This document shows, in pieces, positions 16,437-25,375 of a DNA stretch of 41,828 nucleotides. The notes below the pieces were generated by a model, which saw nothing but the letters and a program-made list of their open reading frames with translations, made no database searches and was not told the DNA's origin. Source of the stretch: an uncultured Propionibacteriaceae bacterium (lineage in GTDB: Bacteria > Actinomycetota > Actinomycetes > Propionibacteriales > Propionibacteriaceae); assembly GCA_938012815.1 (NCBI GenBank), contig CALLVV010000011.1, positions 1 to 41,828 on the forward strand, read 5' to 3'. The first letter of the stretch is position 1. Each line of letters begins with the position of its first letter. The position numbers and the translations under genes were made by a program.

Positions 16437-17888
16437 TCACCCCTCGAGCCATCGGGGTTCGACGCCGGGATTCCTCGGGTGTTCCTCGAACCGGGCCCAA
16501 CACTGGTCCACGCCCTCGGGCAGCAGGTGCTTCTGGCAGCGGGCCATGGCGTCGCGCAACTCCAGTTTCGCGCTCTGCAGCTCCAGCAGGGCACGACGGT
16601 TGGTGAGGTCGTCCAACCAGGCCTCCTCCCGCCGAAGGCAACGCATCCGCAGCGCGGTGACCCGGCTCAGCCGCTGCTGCTCCGCTGCGTCGATTCCCTG
16701 CACGACCGCGGCCGCGCGGGACCAGCCGTGGTCGCGGTGGATGCGGATCAGTCCGGGGTGGACCGCCATGGCCTCGTGCACCTCGACGTCCGGGGCGATG
16801 ACGACGGCACCGGCCGACAGCGCGTAGGCGGTCTCGTCCCGCCCGGATTCGTCCATGAGGATCTCGGTGGCGCGCATCACGACCTGGAAGATGTCGGCCC
16901 GGGCCATCGACTGTTTTCGAGGCACCCCGTCGGTCTGCGACGAGACCACGTAGGTCCGGCCGGCCCGCAGGTGCCCGACGGCCATCTCGGCGGGCAGGTT
17001 CTCCCGGGCGCCCCCGTCGACATAGGTCTCCGCACCGACCGGTACCGGCCGGAACACCCCGGGAATGGCGCAGGACGCGAGCACCCCGCGGGTCAGGTTG
17101 TGAGGACCCACGTCGATCTCCCGGTTCTCGCGGTTGACCAAGGCCCCGTCCTCGCGCATGAAGTGCAGTTCCCCGGTTTCCAGGGCCACCATCGCCATTC
17201 GCAGCTGCATACCGGAGGCGGACACCCGGCCGGGGTCGAAGACGTCCGGGTGCAGCAGCTTCGCCAGCACGGGTCCCGGCCTGTACAGCGACCGCGACTG
17301 TTCCAGCCCCGCCTTGACCGCCATCAGGTCGCTCCCCAGCTTCGGGAGCCGCCCGAGAGCGCCGGCCAGCTGCGCCATCAGCCCCAGGGAGAAGTCCGAT
17401 TGCAGTTCCTCGTCGGGGGTGAGCGCCTCCTCCACGGGATCCTCCGGGGTTCCGGTCCCCTGCATTTCGGGGCGACGGCGCCGCAACGACAGCCAGGAGG
17501 AGCGTGACGGGGTATCCGCTGGTTTGGCACTCTGGCCCACGAGTTCGAGCCATGCCGGGGCCTCCGCCAGCAGCCGGGACAGCCAGGGGCGGGGGGTGAA
17601 CATGTCCTCAGGGCCCGTCATGGAGCACCACAGTTCGTCCACACGCTCCAGGAAACCGATCTGTTCCTGACGGGTGGGGTACTGGGCCAGGCCCGCGGCC
17701 AGGATGGCCCCGGCCGATGCGCCGATGAAGATCGTGGGGGTGAACTCGGGGTCGTTCGCGTACAGGTAGTCGAGGGCGCCGATCTGGAAGCTGGCCCGCG
17801 ATCCACCGCCCGAGAGCACGCAGGCGGTGGTGCTCGGCTCGGATTGGGAATCGAAGAACGGAAGTCCGAACCATCCTCTGCGAGCCAT
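16437..17888 (-). CDS. Patatin-like phospholipase
   Basis: A 483-residue patatin-family lipid hydrolase with the Ser-Asp dyad: oxyanion loop SGGGSRA (26-32), nucleophile Ser58 in GASAG (56-60), and Asp291 in the DGG motif (291-293). The usual GGGxRG is GGGSRA here. Between the nucleophile and DGG lies a long insert (about 90-215) with basic and acidic low-complexity stretches. The C-terminal 120 residues are helical and charged and are not part of the catalytic core. There is no signal peptide. It is followed by amylosucrase on the same strand after 65 bases, but no functional link is evident. Confidence 0.85.
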   Translation of the reverse strand: MARRGWFGLPFFDSQSEPSTTACVLSGGGSRASFQIGALDYLYANDPEFTPTIFIGASAGAILAAGLAQYPTRQEQIGFLERVDELWCSMTGPEDMFTPRPWLSRLLAEAPAWLELVGQSAKPADTPSRSSWLSLRRRRPEMQGTGTPEDPVEEALTPDEELQSDFSLGLMAQLAGALGRLPKLGSDLMAVKAGLEQSRSLYRPGPVLAKLLHPDVFDPGRVSASGMQLRMAMVALETGELHFMREDGALVNRENREIDVGPHNLTRGVLASCAIPGVFRPVPVGAETYVDGGARENLPAEMAVGHLRAGRTYVVSSQTDGVPRKQSMARADIFQVVMRATEILMDESGRDETAYALSAGAVVIAPDVEVHEAMAVHPGLIRIHRDHGWSRAAAVVQGIDAAEQQRLSRVTALRMRCLRREEAWLDDLTNRRALLELQSAKLELRDAMARCQKHLLPEGVDQCWARFEEHPRNPGVEPRWLEG

Positions 17889-18306
17889 GGGTGAAGTTTA
17901 GAGGCCTCGCCAACAGGAACCTTCCCGCCGGGGACCCGGCCCGGCCCTGAACCTCAACCTCAACCACCTGAACCTGAAGTGACAGTTGAGGTGAATTGCC
18001 GGCCCCGATTGCAAGCGGTCCTCAGACTTCTCTCAGAAATCGCACGAAACAACTGTTTAATAATTGACGAAAGTCACAGCGCCTAGTCAGGACCGGGTTC
18101 TCGCCTCCATTTCTGAGCGAAAACACACCGATGTGATTTTCGGAAATCCGCAGCCGGAACACGTTCGCACCCCTCGGCAGGTCTCCATTCGGGCTTGTGA
18201 GAGGGCCCTTCAGGTACTTACTGTCCGATCGGCCGACACGGCTGGGACCGAGGTCCCGGGGAAGAGTCGTGATCGGCCCAAGACCTTGAGAAATTTCGGA
18301 GGAAAC
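17889..18306. other. 418-base intergenic region with a structured leader
   Basis: No gene is assigned. Near 17946-17975, AACCT repeats in short order, and CCTCAAC (17958-17964) pairs with GTTGAGG (17985-17991). A T/A-rich TTTAATAAT around 18054-18062 could be a -10 for the SH3 gene. That would give a leader of about 240 bases with a GGGAC-CGAG-GTCCC hairpin near 18243-18256. The frame of the SH3 gene is open back to 18064, but that stretch has no signal-peptide logic and is treated as untranslated. Confidence 0.4.
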
Positions 18307-19671
18307 GTGAACCGAGTGATGCGAACCGTGCGGGGAGGACTGGCCGCTCTGGTGGTGGCCGGGCTCGTTCAGTCGGTCGGCTCACTGGCCCTGGTGACCA
18401 GCGCCGACGCTGCTGGAACCACGATGCGGGCCACCACCGCCGTCAACGTACGTTCGGGACCGGGAACCGGCTACTCTCGGATCGGCCTGCTCCACTCGGG
18501 GGACAACGTGCAGGCCCTGAGCTCCGGAAACGGCTGGACGAAGGTGTCCTACAAGGGACGCACCGGTTACGTCGCCTCCGCCTACCTGGCCTCGTCGTCG
18601 AGTGGTGGAGGCAGCGGATCGTCCTCGGGCGCTTCCGGGGATGCCTACACGACCACGGCGCTGAACCTGCGCACCGGACCCAGCCTGAGTTCCTCGGTGA
18701 AAACGGTCGCGTCGAAGGGCACGAAGGTGACGCTCACCGGCACCGTGAAGGGCGAGTTCTCGCAGGTGACCTGGAACGGCCAGACGCTCTGGGCGGCGAC
18801 GCGCTACCTGTCGCAGTCCGCAGGTTCACCCGGCCAGGACCTGCCCACGACCACGAGGAAGCTGCGGGCCACCACCGAACTGATGATCCGCACCGCCCCT
18901 GGAAGCGGTTACCGGTCTCTGGGTGATGTCCCGCGCGGAACGATCCTCGACTGCACGGACGTGGTGACAAGCGGAATGGCCCAGTGCATCTGGCAGGGCA
19001 ACGTCCGCTGGTTCAACAACAAATACCTGAGGGTGGTGAACGGCTCCGCGGCCCCGGGCGGGGGCGGCCTACCCTCCACCACCATCCAGTACGCGACGGC
19101 AAACCTCAACATCTGGCACTCGGCCACCGGATCGGCCCACACCGGCGAGATCCCGAGGGGGAGCGAGGTGGCCGTGACCGGCACCGTCAGTTCGGGACGC
19201 GCCCAGATCGTTCACAACGGCGCCATCCGCTGGGTGACGGCCCGCTACCTGAGCTCGTCGGCCCCCGGCGGCGACAATGGCGGCGGAGACAGCGGCAGCC
19301 TCAACCGGGGCTGGTCGAAGGGCCTCGACCAGACCAATGAAAACGCCAAACGGATCATCCGTTACATCTGGAACAACGTGCCGGAAATCAAGACCATGTA
19401 CGGCGTGCGCCCGGACCCCATACCGGACCATCCCTCGGGCCGGGCCGTGGACATCATGATCCCCAATTACAGGTCGAACAAGGAGCTCGGCAACCGGCTG
19501 GCCGCCTACTTCAAGGCGAACCACTCCCAGTTCCGCGTCCACTACATCATCTGGGACCAGAAGATCTGGAACATCACCCGCGACCGCGAGGGCTGGCGTC
19601 CGATGGCGGGTCGCGGCAGCGACACCGCCAACCACAAGGACCACATCCACATCACGGTCTACGACAACTGA
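18307..19671 (+). CDS. Secreted four-SH3b protein with M15-like C-terminal domain
   Basis: A 454-residue exported protein. GTG 18307 is chosen because GGAGG sits 4 bases upstream and a signal peptide follows at once (hydrophobic 11-30, cleavage near ADAAG at 33-37). Four bacterial SH3 domains follow (about 38-95, 113-171, 184-243, 260-317), separated by Ser/Gly linkers. The C-terminal domain (333-454) contains HPSGRAVD (His375, Asp382) and HKDHIH (His443, His446, His448), a metal-ligand pattern like M15/LAS peptidases that cut peptidoglycan peptides. Likely a cell-wall binding and remodelling protein. The third and fourth SH3 domains are more divergent. Peptidase activity is inferred from motif placement only. 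Confidence 0.85.
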   Translation: MNRVMRTVRGGLAALVVAGLVQSVGSLALVTSADAAGTTMRATTAVNVRSGPGTGYSRIGLLHSGDNVQALSSGNGWTKVSYKGRTGYVASAYLASSSSGGGSGSSSGASGDAYTTTALNLRTGPSLSSSVKTVASKGTKVTLTGTVKGEFSQVTWNGQTLWAATRYLSQSAGSPGQDLPTTTRKLRATTELMIRTAPGSGYRSLGDVPRGTILDCTDVVTSGMAQCIWQGNVRWFNNKYLRVVNGSAAPGGGGLPSTTIQYATANLNIWHSATGSAHTGEIPRGSEVAVTGTVSSGRAQIVHNGAIRWVTARYLSSSAPGGDNGGGDSGSLNRGWSKGLDQTNENAKRIIRYIWNNVPEIKTMYGVRPDPIPDHPSGRAVDIMIPNYRSNKELGNRLAAYFKANHSQFRVHYIIWDQKIWNITRDREGWRPMAGRGSDTANHKDHIHITVYDN

Positions 19672-19685
19672 TTCCCGAGAAGCTT

Positions 19686-19700
19686 CCCCTCGGACAGGGG
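19686..19700. terminator. Short hairpin between convergent SH3 and nirK genes
   Basis: CCCCT (19686-19690) pairs with AGGGG (19696-19700) around a 5-base loop in the 31-base spacer of two convergent genes. The stem is short with no T-run, so termination is only possible. Confidence 0.3.
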
Positions 19701-19702
19701 CG

Positions 19703-22405
19703 TCACTCGGTCACCTCGACGGTGCCGAGGGCGCCCCTCTCGGCGTCCAGGAAGGCGTGATCGACGACGGTGTAATGGCCGGGCTCCGGGAAGGTGAGCT
19801 CCACGAAACCGGCCTGGGCGGCCTCGAGCCCGAGGGCCTGGGAACCGCCGCCGCTGTTGCCGAATGCATCCTTCCCGTCCTTCAGCAAATAGCCGCCCTC
19901 GAAGTAGACGGTGTCGAACTGGCCGCCGATGATGTGGAAACTGGTGGACAGGTTCGGCCCTGCGGAAAGCACCCAGAACCGCACCTTCTCCCCCACCTTC
20001 GCGGTGAGCGGGCGCTGAGCGTACTGAAAGGCGATGCCGTTGAAGGTCGAGTAGTCGGGGGTGTCGGTCTGCGCCTTGGCGGCGTCGACCTCGGCGGCGG
20101 TCTCCGCGCTGGTTCCCGTGCCACCGGTCAGGTAGATCTCGGAGGCCACCAGGGCATACTCGCGATCCACCGCGGGCAGGCCCTCGGGGTCGATGATCAC
20201 CGCGCCGTGCATGCCGGCAGCGATGTGCGCGGACACCGGGGCGGTGCCGCAGTGGTACAGCCACATCCCGGCGCGGTGCGCGGTGAACCGGTAAACGAGA
20301 CTCTCCCCCGGGGCGATGGTGCGCATGGGCCCGTCGGGCGCGAGGTTGCTGGCATGGAAGTCGATGGAATGACCGATGGTGCCGTCGTTGATGAGGGTCA
20401 CTTCGAACACGTCCCCGACCTTGCCGCGCAGGGTCGGTCCGACCGGCCCGCCGTTGAAGGTCCAGCGTTTCTGCCACACCCCGGGGGCCACCTCGAGGGG
20501 GAGCTCCGTGACGCGCATCTCCACGCGGTGGACGGTTTCCTCCGTGGCCGCCGGGGCGACGGGATCCACCACGGTGTTCAGCGGGGCCGAGTTGGCCTGC
20601 GCGGGGGCGTGGTCGTGTCCGCCTCCTGTGGTTCCGTCCTGCGATGTGGAGGCGTCCTGCCCCGAGACCTTGAGGGTGAAAACCATCCCGGCCTGGCGGT
20701 GTCCGACGACGGTGCACCAGCCCTCGATGGACTCTCCGACCACGCCGAGATCCAGCTCCGCGGTCTCTCCTGCGCTCAGCCTGGGGGTGGTGGCATCGCC
20801 GAGCTTCAGGTCGTGGATCATGGTGGCGTCGGCGTTGCTCAGCTCGATGATCACCCGGTCACCGCGGCTGACCTCCGCCGAGGCGGGTTCGAAACGCAAC
20901 CCCTCCTTGGCGGTGACCTGGATTCTCTGGGTCCTGCCCGTCGCGTTCACCCCCGTCGATGACGAACCGCCGCCCAGGCCGACCGCCGATGGGTCGATGC
21001 CGACCCCCACCGTGACGGCGAGGGTCAGGGCGAGCACGCCCGCCAGCATCCCGTTGGCGGTCAGCGCGGATTCCCGTTCGGGCAGTTTCTGGGGCGGCCC
21101 GGTGCGGGGACCCGCCTTGGCGATCGCCTTGCGTTCCGCGACGCTCGCTTTTATCCCGAGGATCATCAGGGGCAGGAAGGCCGCCACCGATCCAACCCCG
21201 AGCACACCAGAGGTGAGTTTCACCCAGGGTGGTGTGGGGGTGAGGAACAGTATCAGGGCGCCGTTGATGGCGACGATCCGGAAGGTGGTGAAACGGTCGA
21301 ACCAGGCCGCGCCCGCTCGCACGACGCGGGGCCCGCCGCCGAGGACGGAGGGCAGCAGGTAGCTGAGTGCACCGGTGAGCAGCTGTGCGGCGAAACCACC
21401 GGCCCACACCGCCGCGAGGGTTCCGGTCACCTCCGACCATCCCGAGGCCGGGGTGGTCAGCACGATCCCACCGGTGACCACCAAGGCAGCCATCCACCAG
21501 ATCATCGCGGCCAGCACGGAAGCGGGGGCGAATTCGCGCGGGGGCCGGCGTCGCAGCGGCGCGATGAGCACCCTGCCCCACCAGCCGAGCGCCAGCAGGT
21601 AGCCGGCCAGCCCGGCCACCGCGACGTACTGGAGACCCGCCAGTGCACCCGCCACCACGACCATCCCCGAGCCGATCAGCCAGGGAAGGGCCTGCTTGGC
21701 GAATCCCTCGGCGCGGTCGTCCATGCGGGTGCGCAGGATGGTGGGCCAGAAGGTGACCAGCGTCCCCACCACCGTCAGGCCGATCCAGCCCAGCAGGTTC
21801 GTCATGGTGTGGGCGACGAGGAACCGCCAGTGCCAGGTGTTGTCCAGCCCGAAGGCCAGCGTCGCCCCGAACGCAGCCCCGACGGGCAGGTGGCAGGCGG
21901 CGGCCACGTAATACCAGATGGCCACCCGGAAACGTCCGGGCAGGGCCTTGCGGAGCTGCCGCCACAGCGAGAGCCCGTGCCAGGAGACGGCCGCGGTCAC
22001 GAGCACCGCTCCCGCGACCACCAGCCACCACCAGCTGGCCGGCACCCCGACGAACACCGCCAGGGATCCGAGGCAGAGCAGGCCGAGACGCCTGCGCTGC
22101 GCGCGGTCCCGGGCCTCGTCGGGCCGGGTCTTGAGCAGGGCCGCGGTGAAGTACTGGCTCCACACGAGCACGGAGTGCGTCAGGGCCCCGAGCAGCACCA
22201 GGTGCACCATCAGCCAGGTGGATTCGGGCACCAGGCGATGGGCCGCGGCGATGATCACGGCGCTCAGCAACCAGATGATGACGGTGTAGTCGCGGGCGCG
22301 ATTGCGGCGCGAACCGCCGGGCCGTCCCCCACCGCCCGGCCGCCCTGCCTGAGGGGGCCGGCCGGTTTCCGAAGGTCCCGCTCCCGGACGGGTGGGGGTG
22401 CTCAT
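19703..22405 (-). CDS. nirK: Membrane-fused copper nitrite reductase (NirK)
   Basis: A 900-residue tri-modular protein. Residues 38-470 form about 11-12 membrane segments. Residues 490-580 are a cupredoxin with type 1 copper ligands His531, Cys564, His569, Met574. Residues 620-900 are the two-cupredoxin NirK core: type 1 ligands His679, Cys719, His727, Met732; type 2 ligands His684, His718, His883; catalytic Asp682 and His824. It reduces nitrite to nitric oxide on the outer face of the membrane, with the extra cupredoxin as a built-in electron donor (inference). The ATG at 22405 overlaps the upstream stop (ATGA). His- and Gly-rich linkers separate modules. Confidence 0.9.
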   Translation of the reverse strand: MSTPTRPGAGPSETGRPPQAGRPGGGGRPGGSRRNRARDYTVIIWLLSAVIIAAAHRLVPESTWLMVHLVLLGALTHSVLVWSQYFTAALLKTRPDEARDRAQRRRLGLLCLGSLAVFVGVPASWWWLVVAGAVLVTAAVSWHGLSLWRQLRKALPGRFRVAIWYYVAAACHLPVGAAFGATLAFGLDNTWHWRFLVAHTMTNLLGWIGLTVVGTLVTFWPTILRTRMDDRAEGFAKQALPWLIGSGMVVVAGALAGLQYVAVAGLAGYLLALGWWGRVLIAPLRRRPPREFAPASVLAAMIWWMAALVVTGGIVLTTPASGWSEVTGTLAAVWAGGFAAQLLTGALSYLLPSVLGGGPRVVRAGAAWFDRFTTFRIVAINGALILFLTPTPPWVKLTSGVLGVGSVAAFLPLMILGIKASVAERKAIAKAGPRTGPPQKLPERESALTANGMLAGVLALTLAVTVGVGIDPSAVGLGGGSSSTGVNATGRTQRIQVTAKEGLRFEPASAEVSRGDRVIIELSNADATMIHDLKLGDATTPRLSAGETAELDLGVVGESIEGWCTVVGHRQAGMVFTLKVSGQDASTSQDGTTGGGHDHAPAQANSAPLNTVVDPVAPAATEETVHRVEMRVTELPLEVAPGVWQKRWTFNGGPVGPTLRGKVGDVFEVTLINDGTIGHSIDFHASNLAPDGPMRTIAPGESLVYRFTAHRAGMWLYHCGTAPVSAHIAAGMHGAVIIDPEGLPAVDREYALVASEIYLTGGTGTSAETAAEVDAAKAQTDTPDYSTFNGIAFQYAQRPLTAKVGEKVRFWVLSAGPNLSTSFHIIGGQFDTVYFEGGYLLKDGKDAFGNSGGGSQALGLEAAQAGFVELTFPEPGHYTVVDHAFLDAERGALGTVEVTE

Positions 22406-23505
22406 GCCCGCACCGCCGAGTAGATGGCAGTTGCGGCGAACAACAGGATCGAGACCACGGTCATGGCTCCTCCGATCTGGTAAAGGAAGGTTCCGGTCAG
22501 GGCGCCGAGGACGCGCACCACCATGCCCAGGTGCAGCACCGCCAGTGGTACCCACATGGCCGGGCGGTAGGGCAGGGGACGGGAAAGGACGGTCGGGAAG
22601 ATGATCGGGGCGTGGGCCATGATCATCGACATGGCGAATCCCAGGAAGGTGCCGTGCACCACCACGTCATGGGTTCCGGTGGCCTCTGGACGGCCGACGA
22701 TGACCCAGGTGAGACCCGCGACGGCCAGCCAGAAGTTCCCCAGCAGCAGCGCGGCGGCGTTGTAGCGCCGCAGGCCCTCGCTTCGGATCAGCCGACGCCC
22801 GACGTCGTCGCGGATCAGCCAGAGCGCCACGAACAACACCCCGGCCCCGAAGACGCGATCGCCGGGACCGGGCCACAGCAGCGCGGAAACAGCGCTCAAG
22901 GAGAGCCACGCGCTCGCCGCCACCAGGGTGGGCACGGCGCGGCGACCCATGGTCAGCTGAGCCAGCTCGGCGCGTTCGGCGGCGATCGTGACGACGATGA
23001 ACCCGGCGAGCAGGGGCAGCAGCGCGGGAACCTCCACGCTGACCAGCAGCGCGGCCGCGAGACACGCCAGGACCGCCCCCACCACCTGGGCGGCAACCAA
23101 GGGCAGCGGGGCACGACGGTACAGGGCGGCCATGACGGCGACGAAAGCGAGGGTGCCGTCGACCAGCAGCAGCCTCCCGAGCACCGGGAACGCCCCGGAG
23201 ATCAACACGAGGGCCCCCGCGCCGAGCAGGGCAGGTGCTGCGTAGGCAAGCCGGTTGCGCAGCGCCTGGGCGCGTTCCAGGGAGATCAGGGATCCCATGA
23301 ACCCCAGGACCATGAGCGGCCCGTGCAGGTCGGCGAGCCGGCCGCTCGCCACCGGCGCCCAGACACCGAGCCGCACCAGCCCCGCGTTGAGGCCTGTCAG
23401 AAGGCTGATTCCCGCCAGCATCACCAAGAGGACACGGCGCGACACGGGAGCTGGTGCGGCCTTTTTCAAGAGGTTCAGCTGCGCCGTTCCAGCTTCAGCT
23501 TCCAA
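22402..23505 (-). CDS. NnrS-like multi-pass membrane protein
   Basis: A hydrophobic protein of up to 367 residues with about 12 membrane segments. HGPLMVLGFMGSLISLERA and the VVHGTFLGFAMSMIMAHAPII segment, with conserved His, recall the NnrS family of heme/copper membrane proteins found with nitrite and nitric oxide reduction genes. The start is uncertain: TTG 23505 overlaps the DUF2249 gene by 31 bases, and TTG 23469 lies just after that gene's stop. Its end overlaps nirK. A role in NO tolerance or maturation of the nitrite reductase is inferred from the neighbourhood. Confidence 0.75.
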   Translation of the reverse strand: MEAEAGTAQLNLLKKAAPAPVSRRVLLVMLAGISLLTGLNAGLVRLGVWAPVASGRLADLHGPLMVLGFMGSLISLERAQALRNRLAYAAPALLGAGALVLISGAFPVLGRLLLVDGTLAFVAVMAALYRRAPLPLVAAQVVGAVLACLAAALLVSVEVPALLPLLAGFIVVTIAAERAELAQLTMGRRAVPTLVAASAWLSLSAVSALLWPGPGDRVFGAGVLFVALWLIRDDVGRRLIRSEGLRRYNAAALLLGNFWLAVAGLTWVIVGRPEATGTHDVVVHGTFLGFAMSMIMAHAPIIFPTVLSRPLPYRPAMWVPLAVLHLGMVVRVLGALTGTFLYQIGGAMTVVSILLFAATAIYSAVRA

Positions 23506-23768
23506 GCGTCGGGACCTTCTTGGACGTAGCTGACCTGGATGGCGTCGCCGTGGAGGTCGGCGATCTGCGCCAGCAGCGGCAGCGGGTTGTGGGGGGCGAC
23601 GAGAATGAAGGCGCCGCCCACGTTCAGGGAACCGACGACACCGAGGATCGCGGCGTGACGGATCGCGTGTGGGATGACGCGGGCATCGAGTTCGGGCAGG
23701 GAGTCGTGACCGCAGCCGCAGCCGCAGCTACCCCCGGAGGACTTCTCGGTGATGGGCAGTTCAGTCAT
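23475..23768 (-). CDS. DUF2249 domain protein
   Basis: A 97-residue protein. The N-terminus has a CGCGCGHD cluster (15-22) that could bind metal. The rest matches DUF2249 (ELDARVIPHAIRH, then a hydrophobic strand and NPLPLLAQI). DUF2249 proteins often accompany denitrification and other metalloenzyme genes, with proposed redox or metal-handling roles that are not proven. It heads the nitrite reductase operon and is divergent from moaE across 114 bases, in which CCACGGTGG (23797-23805) is a short palindrome. Confidence 0.75.
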   Translation of the reverse strand: MTELPITEKSSGGSCGCGCGHDSLPELDARVIPHAIRHAAILGVVGSLNVGGAFILVAPHNPLPLLAQIADLHGDAIQVSYVQEGPDAWKLKLERRS

Positions 23769-23882
23769 GCGGCGGAGTTTAACGACATCCGCGGCACCAC
23801 GGTGGACGACACCACCATTCGGGAGGATCGCCAGTAGGCTTGCGACCTGTCAGGGATAGTCATGCGCGAGGAGGGGGTGTCC

Positions 23883-24326
23883 ATGCCGGTGATCCACACC
23901 GCCATCACCACCGACCCCATCGACCAGTCACGCCTGGAGTCCCTCGTCTCCAGCGCGCACGCGGGCGCGCGCGTGAGCTTCGCGGGCCTGATCCGCGACC
24001 ACGACGAGGAGGCCGAGGGCGTCGTCGTCGGCCTCGACTACACCTGTCATCCCGACGCGGACCGGTTCCTGGCCGGTGTTGCCGCATCCGTCGCATCGGA
24101 ACTGGACCCGGAGGGCAGGGCCGTCCTCGCCGTCGAGCACCGGGTCGGGTCCCTCGGGGTCGGGGAGGTGGCGATCGTCGCCGTCGCCGCCTCGGCTCAC
24201 CGCGACCAGGCCTTCGAGCTGTGCCGGACGCTGGTGGATCGCGTCAAGGCGGAGGTGCCGATCTGGAAACACCAGCACGAGGACTCAGGGCGCGCGTCTT
24301 GGTCCAACCTGGGGCTGCCCCAGTGA
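23883..24326 (+). CDS. moaE: Molybdopterin synthase catalytic subunit MoaE
   Basis: A 147-residue MoaE that, with MoaD, puts the dithiolene sulfurs into precursor Z. Seen: the loop FAGLIRDHDE near the N-terminus, HRVGSLGVGE, and the C-terminal active-site segment VKAEVPIWKHQ with the conserved lysines. ATG 23883 is preferred over ATG 23862 because GGAGGGGG lies just upstream of it. The stop overlaps the moaA start (GTGA). The partner MoaD is encoded separately at 35173. Confidence 0.92.
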   Translation: MPVIHTAITTDPIDQSRLESLVSSAHAGARVSFAGLIRDHDEEAEGVVVGLDYTCHPDADRFLAGVAASVASELDPEGRAVLAVEHRVGSLGVGEVAIVAVAASAHRDQAFELCRTLVDRVKAEVPIWKHQHEDSGRASWSNLGLPQ

Positions 24327-25306
24327 CTCTGACCGACCGTTTCGGCCGTGTTCACCGCGATCTGCGGATCTCGCTGACCGACCACTGCAACCTGCGCTGC
24401 ACCTACTGCATGCCCGCCGAGGGGGTGCCGTGGCTGCCCCGCGCCACCCTGCTGACCCCCGAGGAACTGATGCGGATAGTGCGGATCGCCGTCGGGGAGG
24501 GCATCGAGGAGGTGCGCCTGACGGGCGGGGAACCGCTGCTGCGCCCCGACTGTGTGGACGTGGTGGCGGCCATCGCCTCGGTCGAGCCGCGCCCCGAGAT
24601 CTCCATCACCACCAACGGCATCGGCCTGGCCCGGCTGGCCGAGCCCCTGAAACGGGCCGGCCTGGCGAGGGTGAACGTCTCCCTGGACACCCTGAAACCG
24701 GACCGCTTCCACCAGCTCACCCGCCGCAACCGGCTCGCCGACGTCCTGGCCGGGATCGCGGCGGCGGATGCCGCGGGGCTGCACCCGGTGAAGCTGAACG
24801 CGCTGCAGTTGCGCGGGATCAACGACGACGAGGCACCCGACCTCCTGGCGTTCGCGATGGACCACGGTTACGAGCTGCGTTTCATCGAGCAGATGCCCCT
24901 CGACGCGGGGCACACCTGGCGGCGCGACGCGATGGTGACCGCCGCCGAGACCATGGCCCGGCTCGGCGAACACTTCACCCTGACCCCGCTGCCGGGTCGT
25001 GGCGCGGCACCCGCGGAACGTTTCCTCGTGGACGGCGGCCCCTCGACCGTCGGCATCATCGCGTCGGTGACCGCGCCGTTCTGCGGCGCCTGTGACCGGT
25101 TGCGGCTGACCGCCGACGGGCAGCTGCGCAACTGCCTGTTCGCCACGGAGGAGTCCGACCTGCGCACCCCGATGCGCGAAGGTGCCGGGGACGAGGAGCT
25201 GGCCGGGATCTTCCACCGCTGCCTGCTGCGCAAACTGCCCGGCCACGGAATCAACGATCCCGGATTCCTTCAGCCTCAACGTCCCATGAATGCGATCGGC
25301 GGATAG
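24323..25306 (+). CDS. moaA: GTP 3',8-cyclase MoaA
   Basis: A 327-residue radical-SAM enzyme for the first step of molybdenum-cofactor synthesis. The SAM cluster motif is Cys22, Cys26, Cys29 (CNLRCTYC), TGGEPLL follows, and the C-terminal cluster ligands are Cys254, Cys257 and Cys271. The protein ends in Gly-Gly, the functional MoaA tail. The GTG start at 24323 overlaps the moaE stop. Length is normal for the family. Confidence 0.94.
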   Translation: MTLTDRFGRVHRDLRISLTDHCNLRCTYCMPAEGVPWLPRATLLTPEELMRIVRIAVGEGIEEVRLTGGEPLLRPDCVDVVAAIASVEPRPEISITTNGIGLARLAEPLKRAGLARVNVSLDTLKPDRFHQLTRRNRLADVLAGIAAADAAGLHPVKLNALQLRGINDDEAPDLLAFAMDHGYELRFIEQMPLDAGHTWRRDAMVTAAETMARLGEHFTLTPLPGRGAAPAERFLVDGGPSTVGIIASVTAPFCGACDRLRLTADGQLRNCLFATEESDLRTPMREGAGDEELAGIFHRCLLRKLPGHGINDPGFLQPQRPMNAIGG

Positions 25307-25341
25307 CTTTCCGCCCGCATGTGCGGATACCATGACGGGGT

Positions 25342-25370
25342 TTGACACTCAGATTCCGACGAACAGGATT
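25342..25370 (+). promoter_or_regulatory. Candidate promoter of the molybdate operon
   Basis: TTGACA (25342-25347) is followed after 17 bases by AGGATT (25365-25370), and the preferred GTG start is only 5 bases further on. This is compatible with a leaderless transcript, or AGGA may instead serve as the ribosome site. The -10 match is modest. Confidence 0.35.
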
Positions 25371-25375
25371 TGCCG

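Noticed and set aside
18064..18306. N-terminal extension of the SH3 protein from the ATG-like start region at 18064
   Set aside because: The extension has no domain and would bury the signal peptide; GTG 18307 has a ribosome site and an immediate signal peptide.
18064..18306. c-di-AMP (ydaO) riboswitch before the wall gene
   Set aside because: The position would fit, but the conserved ydaO core sequences I know are not found.
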